A stretch of DNA of 53,799 nucleotides from contig JADCEV010000009.1 of assembly GCA_020249865.1 (NCBI GenBank), positions 1 through 53,799 on the forward strand, written 5' to 3'. Of this stretch, positions 25,518 to 34,605 are shown in pieces (positions within the stretch are counted from its first letter, which is position 1; the number at the start of each line of letters is the position of its first letter). This DNA is from Roseomonas sp. Lineage in GTDB: Bacteria > Pseudomonadota > Alphaproteobacteria > Acetobacterales > Acetobacteraceae. The notes beneath the pieces were generated by a model that saw only the letters and a list, made by a program, of their open reading frames with translations, made no database searches and was not told the DNA's origin. Both the position numbers and the translations under genes were made by a program.

Positions 25518-26211
25518 AATCAAGGCGCTTGAAGCAGGCTATGGCGAAACGCTGATCCTGCGCGGCATTGATCTGAATGTGCCGGAAGGCGCCTTGGTTG
25601 CGGTGCTCGGCGCCAATGGCGCGGGCAAGACAACGCTGAATATGACCATCAGCGGTGTGGTGCGCCCGCGTGGTGGGGAAATCCGTTTCGCGGGGCAGAG
25701 CCTTGCCACGCTATCCCCGCCGGAGATTGTTTCGCTTGGCCTGATCCATGTGCCGGAAGGGCGCAAGATCTTCCCGAATTTGAATGTGCGCGAAGTGCTG
25801 GAACTTGGTTCCTATCGCCGTGCGCGGGCCAATCGCGCACGCAATCTGGAACGTGTCTTTGGCATTTTCCCGCGCCTGAAGGAGCGGACCCGCCAGGCCG
25901 CCGGCACGCTTTCAGGGGGCGAACAGCAAATGCTCGCCATCGGGCGCGGGCTGATGGCGGAACCGAAGCTGCTGATCCTGGATGAACCTTCACTCGGGCT
26001 TTCGCCCTTGCTGGTCGAGGAAATGTTCACGCTGATCCGGCGCCTGCATGCGGATGGGCTGACCATCATGCTGGTGGAACAGAATGTGGCGCAAAGCCTG
26101 GAAGTGGCGGATCAGGCGCATGTCTTGGAAAATGGCGTGATCAGCCTGAGTGGTGCCGCGCGCGATATTGCCGCCGATCCGGAATTGCGCCGTAGCTATC
26201 TTGGATTGTGA
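25510..26211 (+). CDS. ABC transporter ATP-binding protein, LivF type
   Basis: A 233-residue ABC ATPase of the LivF branch: Walker A GANGAGKTT, VPEGRKIFPNLNVREVLELG (LivF hallmark), signature LSGGEQQMLAIGRGL, Walker B LLILDEPSLGLSP and switch region MLVEQN. The ATG at 25510 overlaps the LivG gene by 8 bp. The long upstream open frame is a shadow inside livG. The HyuB gene begins 1 bp after its stop, which links this importer to cyclic-amide catabolism. Confidence 0.93.
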   Translation: MLEIKALEAGYGETLILRGIDLNVPEGALVAVLGANGAGKTTLNMTISGVVRPRGGEIRFAGQSLATLSPPEIVSLGLIHVPEGRKIFPNLNVREVLELGSYRRARANRARNLERVFGIFPRLKERTRQAAGTLSGGEQQMLAIGRGLMAEPKLLILDEPSLGLSPLLVEEMFTLIRRLHADGLTIMLVEQNVAQSLEVADQAHVLENGVISLSGAARDIAADPELRRSYLGL

Positions 26212-26212
26212 A

Positions 26213-27904
26213 ATGACCGAAGCTGTAACGACGCGCCTTGATGCCGTGACCCTGGCCGTGCTGAAGGGCCGGCTTGAACAAATCGCCGATGAGATGGATG
26301 CGACACTTTATCGCAGCGCCTTCAACCCGATCATCGCCGAAGCGCGCGATGCCTGCCATGGCGTTTATGATGCCATCACCGGTGATACGCTCGTGCAGGG
26401 CACCAAGGGCTTGCCGATTTTTGTCGGTGCCATGTCCTTTGCCGTGCGTTCTGTTATTCGCAAGGTGGCGGCGGAAGGCGGGCTGGAGCCCGGCGATACC
26501 TTCCTATTCAATGATCCCTATGATGGCGGGACCCATTTGAATGACTTCCGCCTGGTGCGGCCGATTTTCCGCGCGGGTAAGCTATTCTGCTGGGTGGCGA
26601 GTGTTGGCCATTGGCTCGACATCGGCGGCAATGTGCCTGGTAATTACAATCCGCGTGCTACGGAAAGCCATCAGGAAGGCGTGCGTTTCCCACCGGTGAA
26701 GCTGATCCGCGCCGGGCAGATGCAACAGGATATTCTGGATATTCTGGCCGCTAATTCACGCGTTCCGCAATCCAATTGGGGTGATTTGAATGGGCAGTTG
26801 AATGCGCTCGATCTTGGCGAAAAGCGGCTGCTTGAATTGCTGGATGATTATGGCGATGCGCGCATTGCCGCCGCCTTCGCGCAATTGGCGGACCGTGCCG
26901 AAGCGCTGATGCGTGCGGAAATCGCAGCCCTGCCCGATGGGCGCTACAATTTCGATGATTTTTTGGACAATGACGGCGTGAAGGATGAGGCGCTGCGGAT
27001 TGCGCTTGATTTGACCATTACGGGTGATCGGCTGATTTTGGATGTGTCGCGATCCTCACCGCCTTGTGCCGGTCCGCTCAATATCTCCGTCGCGACAACG
27101 GTGGCTGCCTGTTATGTCGCGTTGAAGCACGCTTTCCCCGATGTGCCCGCCAATGCCGGCGTGTTGCGCCCGGTGGAGGTGATTGCACCGCCAAGTACGT
27201 TGCTGGGTGCCGAGGCTCCACGCCCGGTTGCAGGCTATACGGAAACCATCCTTCGCCTGATTGGTGTGATCTTCGGTGCGCTGGGTAAGGCGCGCCCCGC
27301 TACGGCTACGGCGGCACCTTTCGGCACCATCAATGCGCTGGCGCTGTCCGGTCAGCGAGAGAATGGCACTCGCTGGGTGATGTTTTCCTTCTTCGGCGGC
27401 GGGCTTGGCGGCAACCCCGCAACCGATGGTTTGCATCACGCGAATAACCCGATCTCAACGGCGACAATCCCGCCGGTGGAAATTTTGGAAGCCGCCTATC
27501 CCGTGATGTTCACGCAATGGGCGCTTCGCCCCGATAGTGGTGGCGCGGGCGAGCATCGCGGCGGTGTTGGCGCGATTTATGAGATTGAGGCGTTGGCGCC
27601 TGGCCGCACGGAAGTCGCCTTGCTGGGTGAACGTGGGCGTTTCGCGCCTTTTGGTGTGGCGGGCGGCGCTGATGGCGCGCTTAATCGCTTCACCTGGGGA
27701 AGCGCGGGTGAAACACCGCCGATGGCAAGCAAGATTGTTGGCGTTTCCATCGGCCAGGGTGAACGCGTGCGGCTGGAAAGCCCAGGCGGTGGCGGTTGGG
27801 GCGATCCGGCAGCGCGGCCCATGGAGGCCATCGCGCGTGATATCCGCCTGGGCTATGTCAGCGCCGAAGCCGCGTTCCGCGATTACGGAAAGCGCGCATC
27901 ATGA
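26213..27904 (+). CDS. Hydantoinase/oxoprolinase B subunit (HyuB)
   Basis: A 563-residue protein of the HyuB family. Motifs are VLKGRLEQIADEMDATLYRSAFNP, EARDACHGVYDA, GDTFLFNDPYDGGTHLNDF, SVGHWLDIGG and the C-terminal GGGGWGDPAAR that closes most HyuB proteins. With HyuA it forms ATP-dependent N-methylhydantoinase, 5-oxoprolinase, or acetone/acetophenone carboxylase-type enzymes. The ATG at 26213 follows the LivF stop, and the 3' end overlaps hyuA by four bases (ATGA). The gene order B then A is reversed from the usual HyuA-HyuB order. Confidence 0.94.
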   Translation: MTEAVTTRLDAVTLAVLKGRLEQIADEMDATLYRSAFNPIIAEARDACHGVYDAITGDTLVQGTKGLPIFVGAMSFAVRSVIRKVAAEGGLEPGDTFLFNDPYDGGTHLNDFRLVRPIFRAGKLFCWVASVGHWLDIGGNVPGNYNPRATESHQEGVRFPPVKLIRAGQMQQDILDILAANSRVPQSNWGDLNGQLNALDLGEKRLLELLDDYGDARIAAAFAQLADRAEALMRAEIAALPDGRYNFDDFLDNDGVKDEALRIALDLTITGDRLILDVSRSSPPCAGPLNISVATTVAACYVALKHAFPDVPANAGVLRPVEVIAPPSTLLGAEAPRPVAGYTETILRLIGVIFGALGKARPATATAAPFGTINALALSGQRENGTRWVMFSFFGGGLGGNPATDGLHHANNPISTATIPPVEILEAAYPVMFTQWALRPDSGGAGEHRGGVGAIYEIEALAPGRTEVALLGERGRFAPFGVAGGADGALNRFTWGSAGETPPMASKIVGVSIGQGERVRLESPGGGGWGDPAARPMEAIARDIRLGYVSAEAAFRDYGKRAS

Positions 27905-29952
27905 GCGGCGCAATTGTCGGCGTTGATGTCGGTGGCACCTTCACCGATCTGTTTCTGTTTGATCCCGCGACAGGCCGTTTTCAGACCGCGAAAGTGCCAA
28001 GCCAGCGCGGTGATGAGGCTTCGGGTTTTCTCGCGGGCCTTCGCGCGCTTGGCGGTGCTGCCGGCATGGCGGCGGTGGTGCATGGCACGACGGTTGGCAC
28101 CAATGCACTACTGGAACGAAAAGGTGCGAAGCTTGGCGTGATCACCACGGCCGGTTTTCGCGATGTCTTGGAAATGCGCCGCAGAGATCGTCGCCACACC
28201 TGGGGGCTTTGGGGGGATTTCCAACCGATCGCTGAGCGCGATGTGCGGCTTGAAGTCCCGGAACGCTGCCTGGCTGATAGTAGCATCCACACGCCAGTGG
28301 ATATCGCTGCGGTGGAAGCAGCCGCGCGGCAATTACTGGCCGCTGGCGCCGAAGCTTGCGCGATTATTTTCATCAACGCCTATGCCAATCCTGGCAATGA
28401 ACAAGCGGCGGCGGAAGCGTTGCGGCGCATTTGGCCCAATCCGCATGTTTCGGTCTCCTCTGAGATTCTGCCGGAAATCCGCGAGTTTGAACGCGCTTCG
28501 ACCACGGCACTCAATGCCTATTTGCAGCCACTTGTGGCGGGTTATCTTGGTAAGCTTGAGGGTGCGCTGGCTGAAGAAGGTTTCGGTGGGCGGTTTCACA
28601 TCGTGCAATCCAATGGCGGGATCATGTCCACCGCGACCGCGCGGCGCTTCCCGGCACGCACGGCGCTGTCTGGCCCGGCAGCGGGGGTGATTGCGGCGGG
28701 TGCCATCGCCAAGGCAGCTGGCTTCAGCCATGTGATCACTTGCGATCTGGGTGGCACTTCCTTTGATGTATCGCTGATTGCTGATGGGCAGATGGCCCTG
28801 GCCGCGCAGGCGACGATTGATTTCGGCCTGGTCATCCGCTCCCCGATGATTGAAATCACGACCATTGGCGCGGGTGGCGGTTCCATCGCGGCAGTGGATC
28901 GCGGTGGCTTGCTGCAAGTGGGGCCGGAAAGCGCGGGCAGTCGCCCCGGCCCGGTCTGTTATGGCCAGGGCAATGATCGCCCGACGCTGACGGATGCGAA
29001 TTTGGTACTGGGCCGCATCAATGCCGCGCGGCCGATTGGCGGTGCGCTTGCCAGCCTTGATGTGGATGCCGCAAGGGCCGCGGTTGCACAGCATGTTGGC
29101 GCGCCATTGGGGTTGGATGCCATGGCGGCAGCGGAAGCCATTCTGCGTGTGGCGAATGCGAAAATGGCCGGCGCCATCAGGCTTGTTTCCATCGAACGCG
29201 GGCTTGATCCTGCGCGGTTTGTCGCACTTCCCTTCGGTGGGGGTGGCGCCTTGCATGTTGGTGCCTTGCTTACCGAGGTCGGCTTGAAGGCCGCTTTGGT
29301 GCCGCGCTTTCCGGGCGTCACTTCCGCGCTTGGCTGCATCATCGCCGATGTGCGGCATGATCAGGTGCGCACGCTCAATCTGGATTTGGATAGCCTCGAC
29401 CCCGCCGCGCTGGATGCGCATCTGGTGCGCGAAGCAAGTGCCGCAGTTGCAGTGGTGCGTGATGCCGGCCTGCCGGTGGAGGCGATTGAAACCATCTTCA
29501 CGCTGGATATGCATTACGCCGGGCAGACGCATACCGTTGCCGTACCCTTGCCCGTGACCGTGGCAGGCAATAGCACCGGCGTGACGCAGGGGATTGTGCG
29601 CCAGGCCTTTGAAGCCGCCTATCAACGCGCCTTCAGCCGCTTGCTGCCGGGATTGCCGGTCAGGATCGTGTCGCTCCGTAGCGCCGCGATTGGCCGGCGC
29701 CCGGCATTTGATCTGGCGGCACTCGCCCCTGGGCCTGACGCAAGCCTTGAAACAGCAGCGCGTGGCGCGCGGCAGGTGTGGTTTGATAGCGCCTGGCATG
29801 AGGCACGCATTTATGCGCGGCTCGATTTGCCGGTGGGCGCTGAAATCCCCGGCCCCGCCATTCTGGAACAACCCGATGCAACCGTGGTGGTGGATCCTGG
29901 CCTGGTGGCGCGGGTGGATCGCTTTGGCAATCTGATTATCGAAAGGGCGTGA
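27901..29952 (+). CDS. Hydantoinase/oxoprolinase A subunit (HyuA)
   Basis: A 683-residue HyuA family protein with an actin-like ATPase fold. The phosphate loop is GVDVGGTFTDLFLFD, followed by VHGTTVGTNALLERKG, ILPEIREFERASTTALNAY, the second phosphate motif CDLGGTSFDVSLI and ITTIGAGGGSIA. The C-terminal HyuA_C domain carries FTLDMHYAGQTHTVAV. The HyuAB complex uses ATP to open cyclic amides or carboxylate ketones. Exact substrate cannot be read. It is co-transcribed with the transporter, an isochorismatase-fold protein and a Mo-hydroxylase. It ends 2 bp before the next ATG. Confidence 0.94.
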   Translation: MSGAIVGVDVGGTFTDLFLFDPATGRFQTAKVPSQRGDEASGFLAGLRALGGAAGMAAVVHGTTVGTNALLERKGAKLGVITTAGFRDVLEMRRRDRRHTWGLWGDFQPIAERDVRLEVPERCLADSSIHTPVDIAAVEAAARQLLAAGAEACAIIFINAYANPGNEQAAAEALRRIWPNPHVSVSSEILPEIREFERASTTALNAYLQPLVAGYLGKLEGALAEEGFGGRFHIVQSNGGIMSTATARRFPARTALSGPAAGVIAAGAIAKAAGFSHVITCDLGGTSFDVSLIADGQMALAAQATIDFGLVIRSPMIEITTIGAGGGSIAAVDRGGLLQVGPESAGSRPGPVCYGQGNDRPTLTDANLVLGRINAARPIGGALASLDVDAARAAVAQHVGAPLGLDAMAAAEAILRVANAKMAGAIRLVSIERGLDPARFVALPFGGGGALHVGALLTEVGLKAALVPRFPGVTSALGCIIADVRHDQVRTLNLDLDSLDPAALDAHLVREASAAVAVVRDAGLPVEAIETIFTLDMHYAGQTHTVAVPLPVTVAGNSTGVTQGIVRQAFEAAYQRAFSRLLPGLPVRIVSLRSAAIGRRPAFDLAALAPGPDASLETAARGARQVWFDSAWHEARIYARLDLPVGAEIPGPAILEQPDATVVVDPGLVARVDRFGNLIIERA

Positions 29953-29954
29953 TC

Positions 29955-30566
29955 ATGGCAGGCGCCATTCCCATCAGCGAAACCGCTTTGCTGCTCTGCG
30001 ATTTGCAGAATGATTTTATTCATCCCGAGGGCGCTTATGCGCGTGGCGGGCAAGGTGATGAGACCATCGCAGCACTGCCCGCACGGCTTGCGCCGCTGTG
30101 TCAGACCATGCGCGCAAAAGATGGCTGGATCGCCTCCACCCATTTCACCCTGGTGCCGGGCAAGGGCGGTGAGCCCTTTATCGCTGAACATCTCAAGCAA
30201 ATGCGGCCCTTTTTGCGCAAGGGGGATTTTGCGCCAGCATCCTGGGGCCAGGCTTTGGTGGATGAATTGGCGCCATCCGATCTGATGGTCGAGAAAATCG
30301 GCTATGACGCTTTCTGGAATTCACGCCTGGAATGGGCCTTGCGCAAGGCCGGTATTCGCAAGCTATTGGTGGCGGGCATTGTCACCAATGGAGGCGTTGC
30401 TTCCACTGTGCGTGGCGCGCATGTGCGCGAATTCGACGTGACGGTGTTGGAAGATGGCTGCGCGGCGTTTTCCGCTGCGGTGCATCAGGCGGCTATTGAA
30501 GGGCTGCGCCCAGTGGCGCGCATCATCTCTATCGAACAGGCTTTGCAGGAAATAACGGGGAAGTAG
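29955..30566 (+). CDS. Isochorismatase-like hydrolase lacking the nucleophilic cysteine
   Basis: A 203-residue isochorismatase-fold protein with the N-terminal acidic motif LLLCDLQNDF (D16) and a Lys in MVEKIGYDAFWNS (K114). The loop that carries the catalytic cysteine in nicotinamidase, N-carbamoylsarcosine amidase and relatives is VTNGGVAST here, so the Cys position is Gly (G147). The DNA AATGGAGGCGTT confirms this. Gly at this place is known in isochorismatases, which do not use a Cys. The operon context suggests an amidase or hydrolase step after HyuAB, so the absent nucleophile is notable. The ATG at 29955 follows GAAAGG; a GTG at 29949 is the alternative. Confidence 0.88.
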   Translation: MAGAIPISETALLLCDLQNDFIHPEGAYARGGQGDETIAALPARLAPLCQTMRAKDGWIASTHFTLVPGKGGEPFIAEHLKQMRPFLRKGDFAPASWGQALVDELAPSDLMVEKIGYDAFWNSRLEWALRKAGIRKLLVAGIVTNGGVASTVRGAHVREFDVTVLEDGCAAFSAAVHQAAIEGLRPVARIISIEQALQEITGK

Positions 30567-30569
30567 GTC

Positions 30570-32885
30570 ATGGATAAGTTCGGCATTGGTCAACCGGTAC
30601 GGCGTAAGGAAGATGTGCGGTTGCTAACAGGGCGCGGCACCTATACGGATGACATGAACCGCCCCGGCCAGGCGCATGCGGTGGTGCTGCGTTCACCCCA
30701 TGCCCATGCGCGCATCCTTTCCATGGATGTCAGCGAAGCGCGCGTTGCCCCTGGCGTGGTGGCGGTACTGACTGGCCATGACGCGATTGCCGATGGTATT
30801 GGCGCGCTGCCGGTGCAGGTAGAAGTGCCCGGCAAGGACAAGCCGCTTTTCGCCCCCACGCGCCATATCCTGCAAACCGAACGCGTGCGCTATGTGGGCG
30901 ACCCGGTGGCGCTGGTAGTCGCCGAAACCCGTGATCAGGCAATGGATGCCGCTGAGCTGATCCAGATTGATTATGAAACCCTGCCGAGCATCACGGAAAC
31001 CGGCAAGGCGCTTGAGGCTGACGCGCCGGTGATTTGGGAAGACCAGGGCAGCAATCTGTGCGTTCATTGGGATAGCGGCCGCGCCGCGGAAGCGGATGAG
31101 GCTTTTACTAAGGCCGCGCGCATCGTCTCAGTTGATCTGGTGCAGAACCGCATTGTCGGCAATCCGATGGAACCGCGTGTTGCCCTCGGTGATTGGGATG
31201 GGGAACGTTGGACTCTGGTCTCGCCATCCCAGGGCGCGGTCAAGGTACGCGATAATCTCGCGAAGCTGGTCTTCAATGTGCCGCTCGAGAAAATTCGTGT
31301 CATTTCGCCCGATGTGGGTGGTGGCTTTGGCTTGCGCGGCAAGCTGTTTCCGGAAAGCGCCATGGTGCTGTGGGCGGCGCGGAAGCTAGGCCGGCCGGTG
31401 AAATGGCGCGCGGGCCGGACGGAGACCTTTCTGTCAGACCCGCATGGGCGTGACCATGTGACGCATGCCGAAATGGCCTTTGATGCAAACGCCAAGGCGA
31501 TTGGCGTGCGTATCCGCACACTCGCCGCCATGGGTGCCTATTTGCTCGATTTCGGCCCCCGCGTGCCAACCATGGCGGGTGGGCGCATCAATGGCACGGT
31601 CTATGACCTTCAGGCGCTGAATGTGCAGGTGCGCTGCGTCTTTACCAATACGGTGCCGACCGATGCCTATCGCGGCGCCGGCCGGCCTGAAACTGCCTAT
31701 GTGCTGGAAAGATTATTTGATCAGGGCGCTGCGGCTTTCGGCATTGGGCGGGAAGAAATTCGCCGCCGCAATTACATCCGCCCGGATCAAATCCCCTATC
31801 GCAATGTCGCCGGCAATGTGATCGATTCCGGGCGTTTCGCGGAAACCCAGGATATGGCGCTGAATTTGGCCGATTGGCAGGGTTTTGCCGCGCGCCGTGC
31901 GGTAGCCGCCAAGCACGGCAAGCTGCGCGGCATCGGGCTTGGCTATTTCATTGAAGCCTCAGGCGGACAGCCTTTTGAATGGGCGCGTGTGGCGCTCACG
32001 CCTGAAGGCCGCGCCAAGCTCACCGTTGGTACTTTCAGCCATGGCCAGGGGCATGAAACGGCCTTTGCGCAAATCCTCTCGGAAAAACTCGGCCTGCCCT
32101 TTGATGCCATTGATCTGATCCAGGGAGATTCGGATGTGGTGCTGAAGGGTGGTGGTACGGGCGGGTCGAGATCTTCGCAAATGGGCGGGGTTGCCACCAG
32201 CCGCGCAGCCGCGCTGGTCATTGAAAAGGCCAAGCGCATCGCCGCGCATCTGCTGGAAGCCGGTGTGGCGGATATTGAATTCCTCAATGGCCGCTTCAGC
32301 GTTGCGGGGACGGATATCGCCGCAAGCTGGCCCGCGGTGATCGCCGCCGCGCATGACCCTGCGCGCCTGCCGCCGGGTGAAACGCCGGGCCTTGACGAAC
32401 AACTGACCTATACGCGCGATACGGAATGCAACTTCCCCAATGGCTGCCATGTTGCGGAGGTGGAGATTGACCCCACCACTGGCGAAGTCACCATCGCCAA
32501 TTACGCAGCGGTGGATGATGTTGGCGTGCCGATCAATCCCATGCTGGTGCATGGCCAATGCCATGGCGGCATCATGGCCGGCATTGGTCAGGCCATGCTG
32601 GAACATGCGCAATATGATCCGGAAAGCGGCCAATTCCTCACCGCAACTTTCCAGGATTACTGCATGCCGCGCGCGGGCGATGCGCCTTCCTTCAACCTCG
32701 ATCTGAATGTGGTGCCTTGCCCGTCCAATGATCTCGGCGTGAAGGGCGCTGGTGAGGGCGGCGCTTGTGGTGCGCCGCCGGCGATTATCTCAGCGGTTTG
32801 TGATGCGCTGGGGGTTGCGCATATTGATATGCCGATCACGCCGGAAGCGGTCTGGCGTGCCTTGCGGGCGCAGCGGGCAGCCTGA
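30570..32885 (+). CDS. Molybdenum hydroxylase large subunit (CO dehydrogenase/xanthine dehydrogenase type)
   Basis: A 771-residue large subunit of the xanthine oxidase family, of the form II CoxL-like type. It carries GQPVRRKEDVRLLTGRGTY, VRYVGDPVALVVAETRDQA and VGGGFGLRGK. The loop AYRGAGRPE (366-374) lacks the Cys of true CO dehydrogenase (form I AYRCSFR). It also has GQGHETAFAQILSEKLG and the catalytic Glu of GVKGAGEGG (E729). Such subunits bind Mo-cytosine dinucleotide and hydroxylate N-heterocycles or aldehydes. The usual FAD (CoxM) and 2Fe-2S (CoxS) subunits are not in the window. It is the last gene of the operon. Confidence 0.93.
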   Translation: MDKFGIGQPVRRKEDVRLLTGRGTYTDDMNRPGQAHAVVLRSPHAHARILSMDVSEARVAPGVVAVLTGHDAIADGIGALPVQVEVPGKDKPLFAPTRHILQTERVRYVGDPVALVVAETRDQAMDAAELIQIDYETLPSITETGKALEADAPVIWEDQGSNLCVHWDSGRAAEADEAFTKAARIVSVDLVQNRIVGNPMEPRVALGDWDGERWTLVSPSQGAVKVRDNLAKLVFNVPLEKIRVISPDVGGGFGLRGKLFPESAMVLWAARKLGRPVKWRAGRTETFLSDPHGRDHVTHAEMAFDANAKAIGVRIRTLAAMGAYLLDFGPRVPTMAGGRINGTVYDLQALNVQVRCVFTNTVPTDAYRGAGRPETAYVLERLFDQGAAAFGIGREEIRRRNYIRPDQIPYRNVAGNVIDSGRFAETQDMALNLADWQGFAARRAVAAKHGKLRGIGLGYFIEASGGQPFEWARVALTPEGRAKLTVGTFSHGQGHETAFAQILSEKLGLPFDAIDLIQGDSDVVLKGGGTGGSRSSQMGGVATSRAAALVIEKAKRIAAHLLEAGVADIEFLNGRFSVAGTDIAASWPAVIAAAHDPARLPPGETPGLDEQLTYTRDTECNFPNGCHVAEVEIDPTTGEVTIANYAAVDDVGVPINPMLVHGQCHGGIMAGIGQAMLEHAQYDPESGQFLTATFQDYCMPRAGDAPSFNLDLNVVPCPSNDLGVKGAGEGGACGAPPAIISAVCDALGVAHIDMPITPEAVWRALRAQRAA

Positions 32886-32893
32886 TTGAGTGT

Positions 32894-32923
32894 GCTGCCC
32901 ATTCACCTTAGTTCATGGGCAGC
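32894..32923 (+). terminator. Hairpin after the Mo-hydroxylase gene
   Basis: GCTGCCCAT and ATGGGCAGC form exact 9-bp arms with a 12-base loop, 9 bp after the end of the long operon. The following bases (CCACTAAAAACTTG) lack a strong T tract, so it may act as a terminator with a factor or as a 3' stabilising stem. Confidence 0.5.
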
Positions 32924-32944
32924 CCACTAAAAACTTGTTTGATC

Positions 32945-32988
32945 GCATTTTCCGGGCAGCCAAGTGAGTCCACTTGGCTTGAAAATGC
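32945..32988. terminator. Long nested hairpin, likely bidirectional terminator
   Basis: Outer arms GCATTTTC and GAAAATGC and inner arms AGCCAAGTG and CACTTGGCT nest around a 4-base loop, with a 5-base and a 1-base internal bulge. It abuts the stop codon (TAA at 32989-32991, minus strand) of the binding-protein gene and lies between convergent genes. The AT outer stem gives runs of T on both strands. Confidence 0.65.
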
Positions 32989-34584
32989 TTAGCCAACAGG
33001 CCGCACGCCCCAGGGATAGGGCATGCTGCCCTGCGCAAGCCCGGTGATGCTGCGCCGCCAGGCGCTGCGGATGCGGAATTGGCCAAGCGGGATGGTGGCA
33101 ACATCATCCTGCGCCAGCTTGTTGATCTCATCCGCCAGCGCCTTTTGCCGCGCGGCATCCGGCGCATCAAACCAGGCCTGGATGCGTTCCTGCATCGCTG
33201 GGCTGTCATACCAGCCGAACCAGCCGGTCGCGCCCGGCCCCTTCACCAATGAACTCACCGCCGGGTTCAAATAGGCCAGTGACGATCCATAGGTGTGGAA
33301 AATGCTCCAGCCGCCGCGATCGGTGGGTTCGGTGCGCACGCGCCGCTGCACCACCGTGCCCCAATCGGTTTCCGCCAATTCCACATTCATGCCAATGCGG
33401 CGCAGCCGATCCGCCGTGACTTGCCCATGCGGGCCGATCAGCGGGAAATCGGTCGGGTTGATGATGACCACCTTCTCCCCGTTGTAGCCGCTCGCTTGCA
33501 GCGCCGCGCGGGCGCGATCCAGGCTGCGCGGCGGGGCGTTAAGCTCCGAGAGGTTCTCAACGCCATAAGGCGTGCCGCACGGAAACAGGCTGCGGCATTC
33601 CTGCCAGATGCTGCGATCATCACCGAGCGTGGAACGCATGTAATCCGCCTGATCCACGGCCAGCGCCACCGCCTGTCGCACGCGCAGATTATTGAAGGGC
33701 GCTTGCAAATGGTTAAGGCGCATGATGCTCATCAAGCCCGTGGGGTTCAGGATGCCCACTTCGATATTGCGGTTGCGCTGCAATGTCGGCACAAGATCGG
33801 CCAAGGGCTGTTCCAGCCAATCAATCTCACCTGATTGCAGCGCGGCCGCCGCGGTCGCGGGGTCGGGCAGGATATGCCATTCAATGCGCGGGAAATGCGC
33901 AACCTTGCCACCGGACGCCCAATCGGATGGTTCATCACGCGGGCGATAGCGGTCATTCCGCATATAAACCACGCGACTGCCAGAGACGAATTCATCGCGC
34001 ATGAAGCGATAAGGGCCGCTGCCGATAACTTCGCTGATTTGCGTGCCGGCATCGGTCCGCGCCAGACGCTCCGGCAGGATGAAGGGCACATTGGCGTCCG
34101 GTTTTGCCAGCGCATCCAACAAAAGCGGGAACGGGCGCTTCAGGCGAATCTCCAGCGTGCGATCATCCGCGGCGCGCCATTCATCCACCTGCGCGGCCAG
34201 GATTTGCCCGAAAGGATCACGCCGCGACCAACGCGCGAGAGATGCGGCGCAATCGGCTGCGCGCACAGGCTCCCCATCATGGAAGAACAGCCCTTCACGC
34301 AGGCGGATGCGCCACACCCGGCCATCGGCGGAAACCTCATGCCCTGCGGCCATCTGCGGGCGGGCGCGCTGCTGGCCATCCACGGCGTAAAGCGTGTCAT
34401 AGACATGATAGCCGTGCATTTGCGTGACAATGGCGCTGGTCCAAATCGGATCAAGCGCGGTCAGATTGGCCTGCGGCACGAAGCGCAGCGTGGCGCTGCG
34501 CGTGGGTTGCGCCAACACCGGCGCGGCAAAGCCCGAGGCCCCGGCAAGCGCCGCGGCCCCTTGCAGCAAATGACGACGTTTCAT
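32989..34584 (-). CDS. Oligopeptide/dipeptide-type ABC transporter substrate-binding protein
   Basis: A 531-residue binding protein of the DppA/OppA (SBP_bac_5) family. The leader KRRHLLQGAAALAGASGFAAPVLAQ resembles a twin-arginine signal. It then carries FVPQANLTALDPIWTS, RARPQMAAGHEVSADG, VWRIRLREGLFFHDGEPV and SGPYRFMRDEFVSGS, all typical. The family collects peptides, nickel, glutathione or opines. No permease or ATPase accompanies it, so it is an orphan that may pair with a transporter elsewhere. It lies 21 bp downstream of the gamma-glutamyltransferase gene on the same strand, which makes peptides or gamma-glutamyl compounds attractive ligands (inference). Confidence 0.92.
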   Translation of the reverse strand: MKRRHLLQGAAALAGASGFAAPVLAQPTRSATLRFVPQANLTALDPIWTSAIVTQMHGYHVYDTLYAVDGQQRARPQMAAGHEVSADGRVWRIRLREGLFFHDGEPVRAADCAASLARWSRRDPFGQILAAQVDEWRAADDRTLEIRLKRPFPLLLDALAKPDANVPFILPERLARTDAGTQISEVIGSGPYRFMRDEFVSGSRVVYMRNDRYRPRDEPSDWASGGKVAHFPRIEWHILPDPATAAAALQSGEIDWLEQPLADLVPTLQRNRNIEVGILNPTGLMSIMRLNHLQAPFNNLRVRQAVALAVDQADYMRSTLGDDRSIWQECRSLFPCGTPYGVENLSELNAPPRSLDRARAALQASGYNGEKVVIINPTDFPLIGPHGQVTADRLRRIGMNVELAETDWGTVVQRRVRTEPTDRGGWSIFHTYGSSLAYLNPAVSSLVKGPGATGWFGWYDSPAMQERIQAWFDAPDAARQKALADEINKLAQDDVATIPLGQFRIRSAWRRSITGLAQGSMPYPWGVRPVG

Positions 34585-34605
34585 GGGCGTTTCCTTTGTT
34601 ATGGT

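Noticed and set aside
28333-29871. 512-aa minus-strand ORF over hyuA
   Set aside because: HyuA on the plus strand has all family motifs. The antisense frame is a His/Arg/Gln-rich shadow of GC-rich codons without family features.
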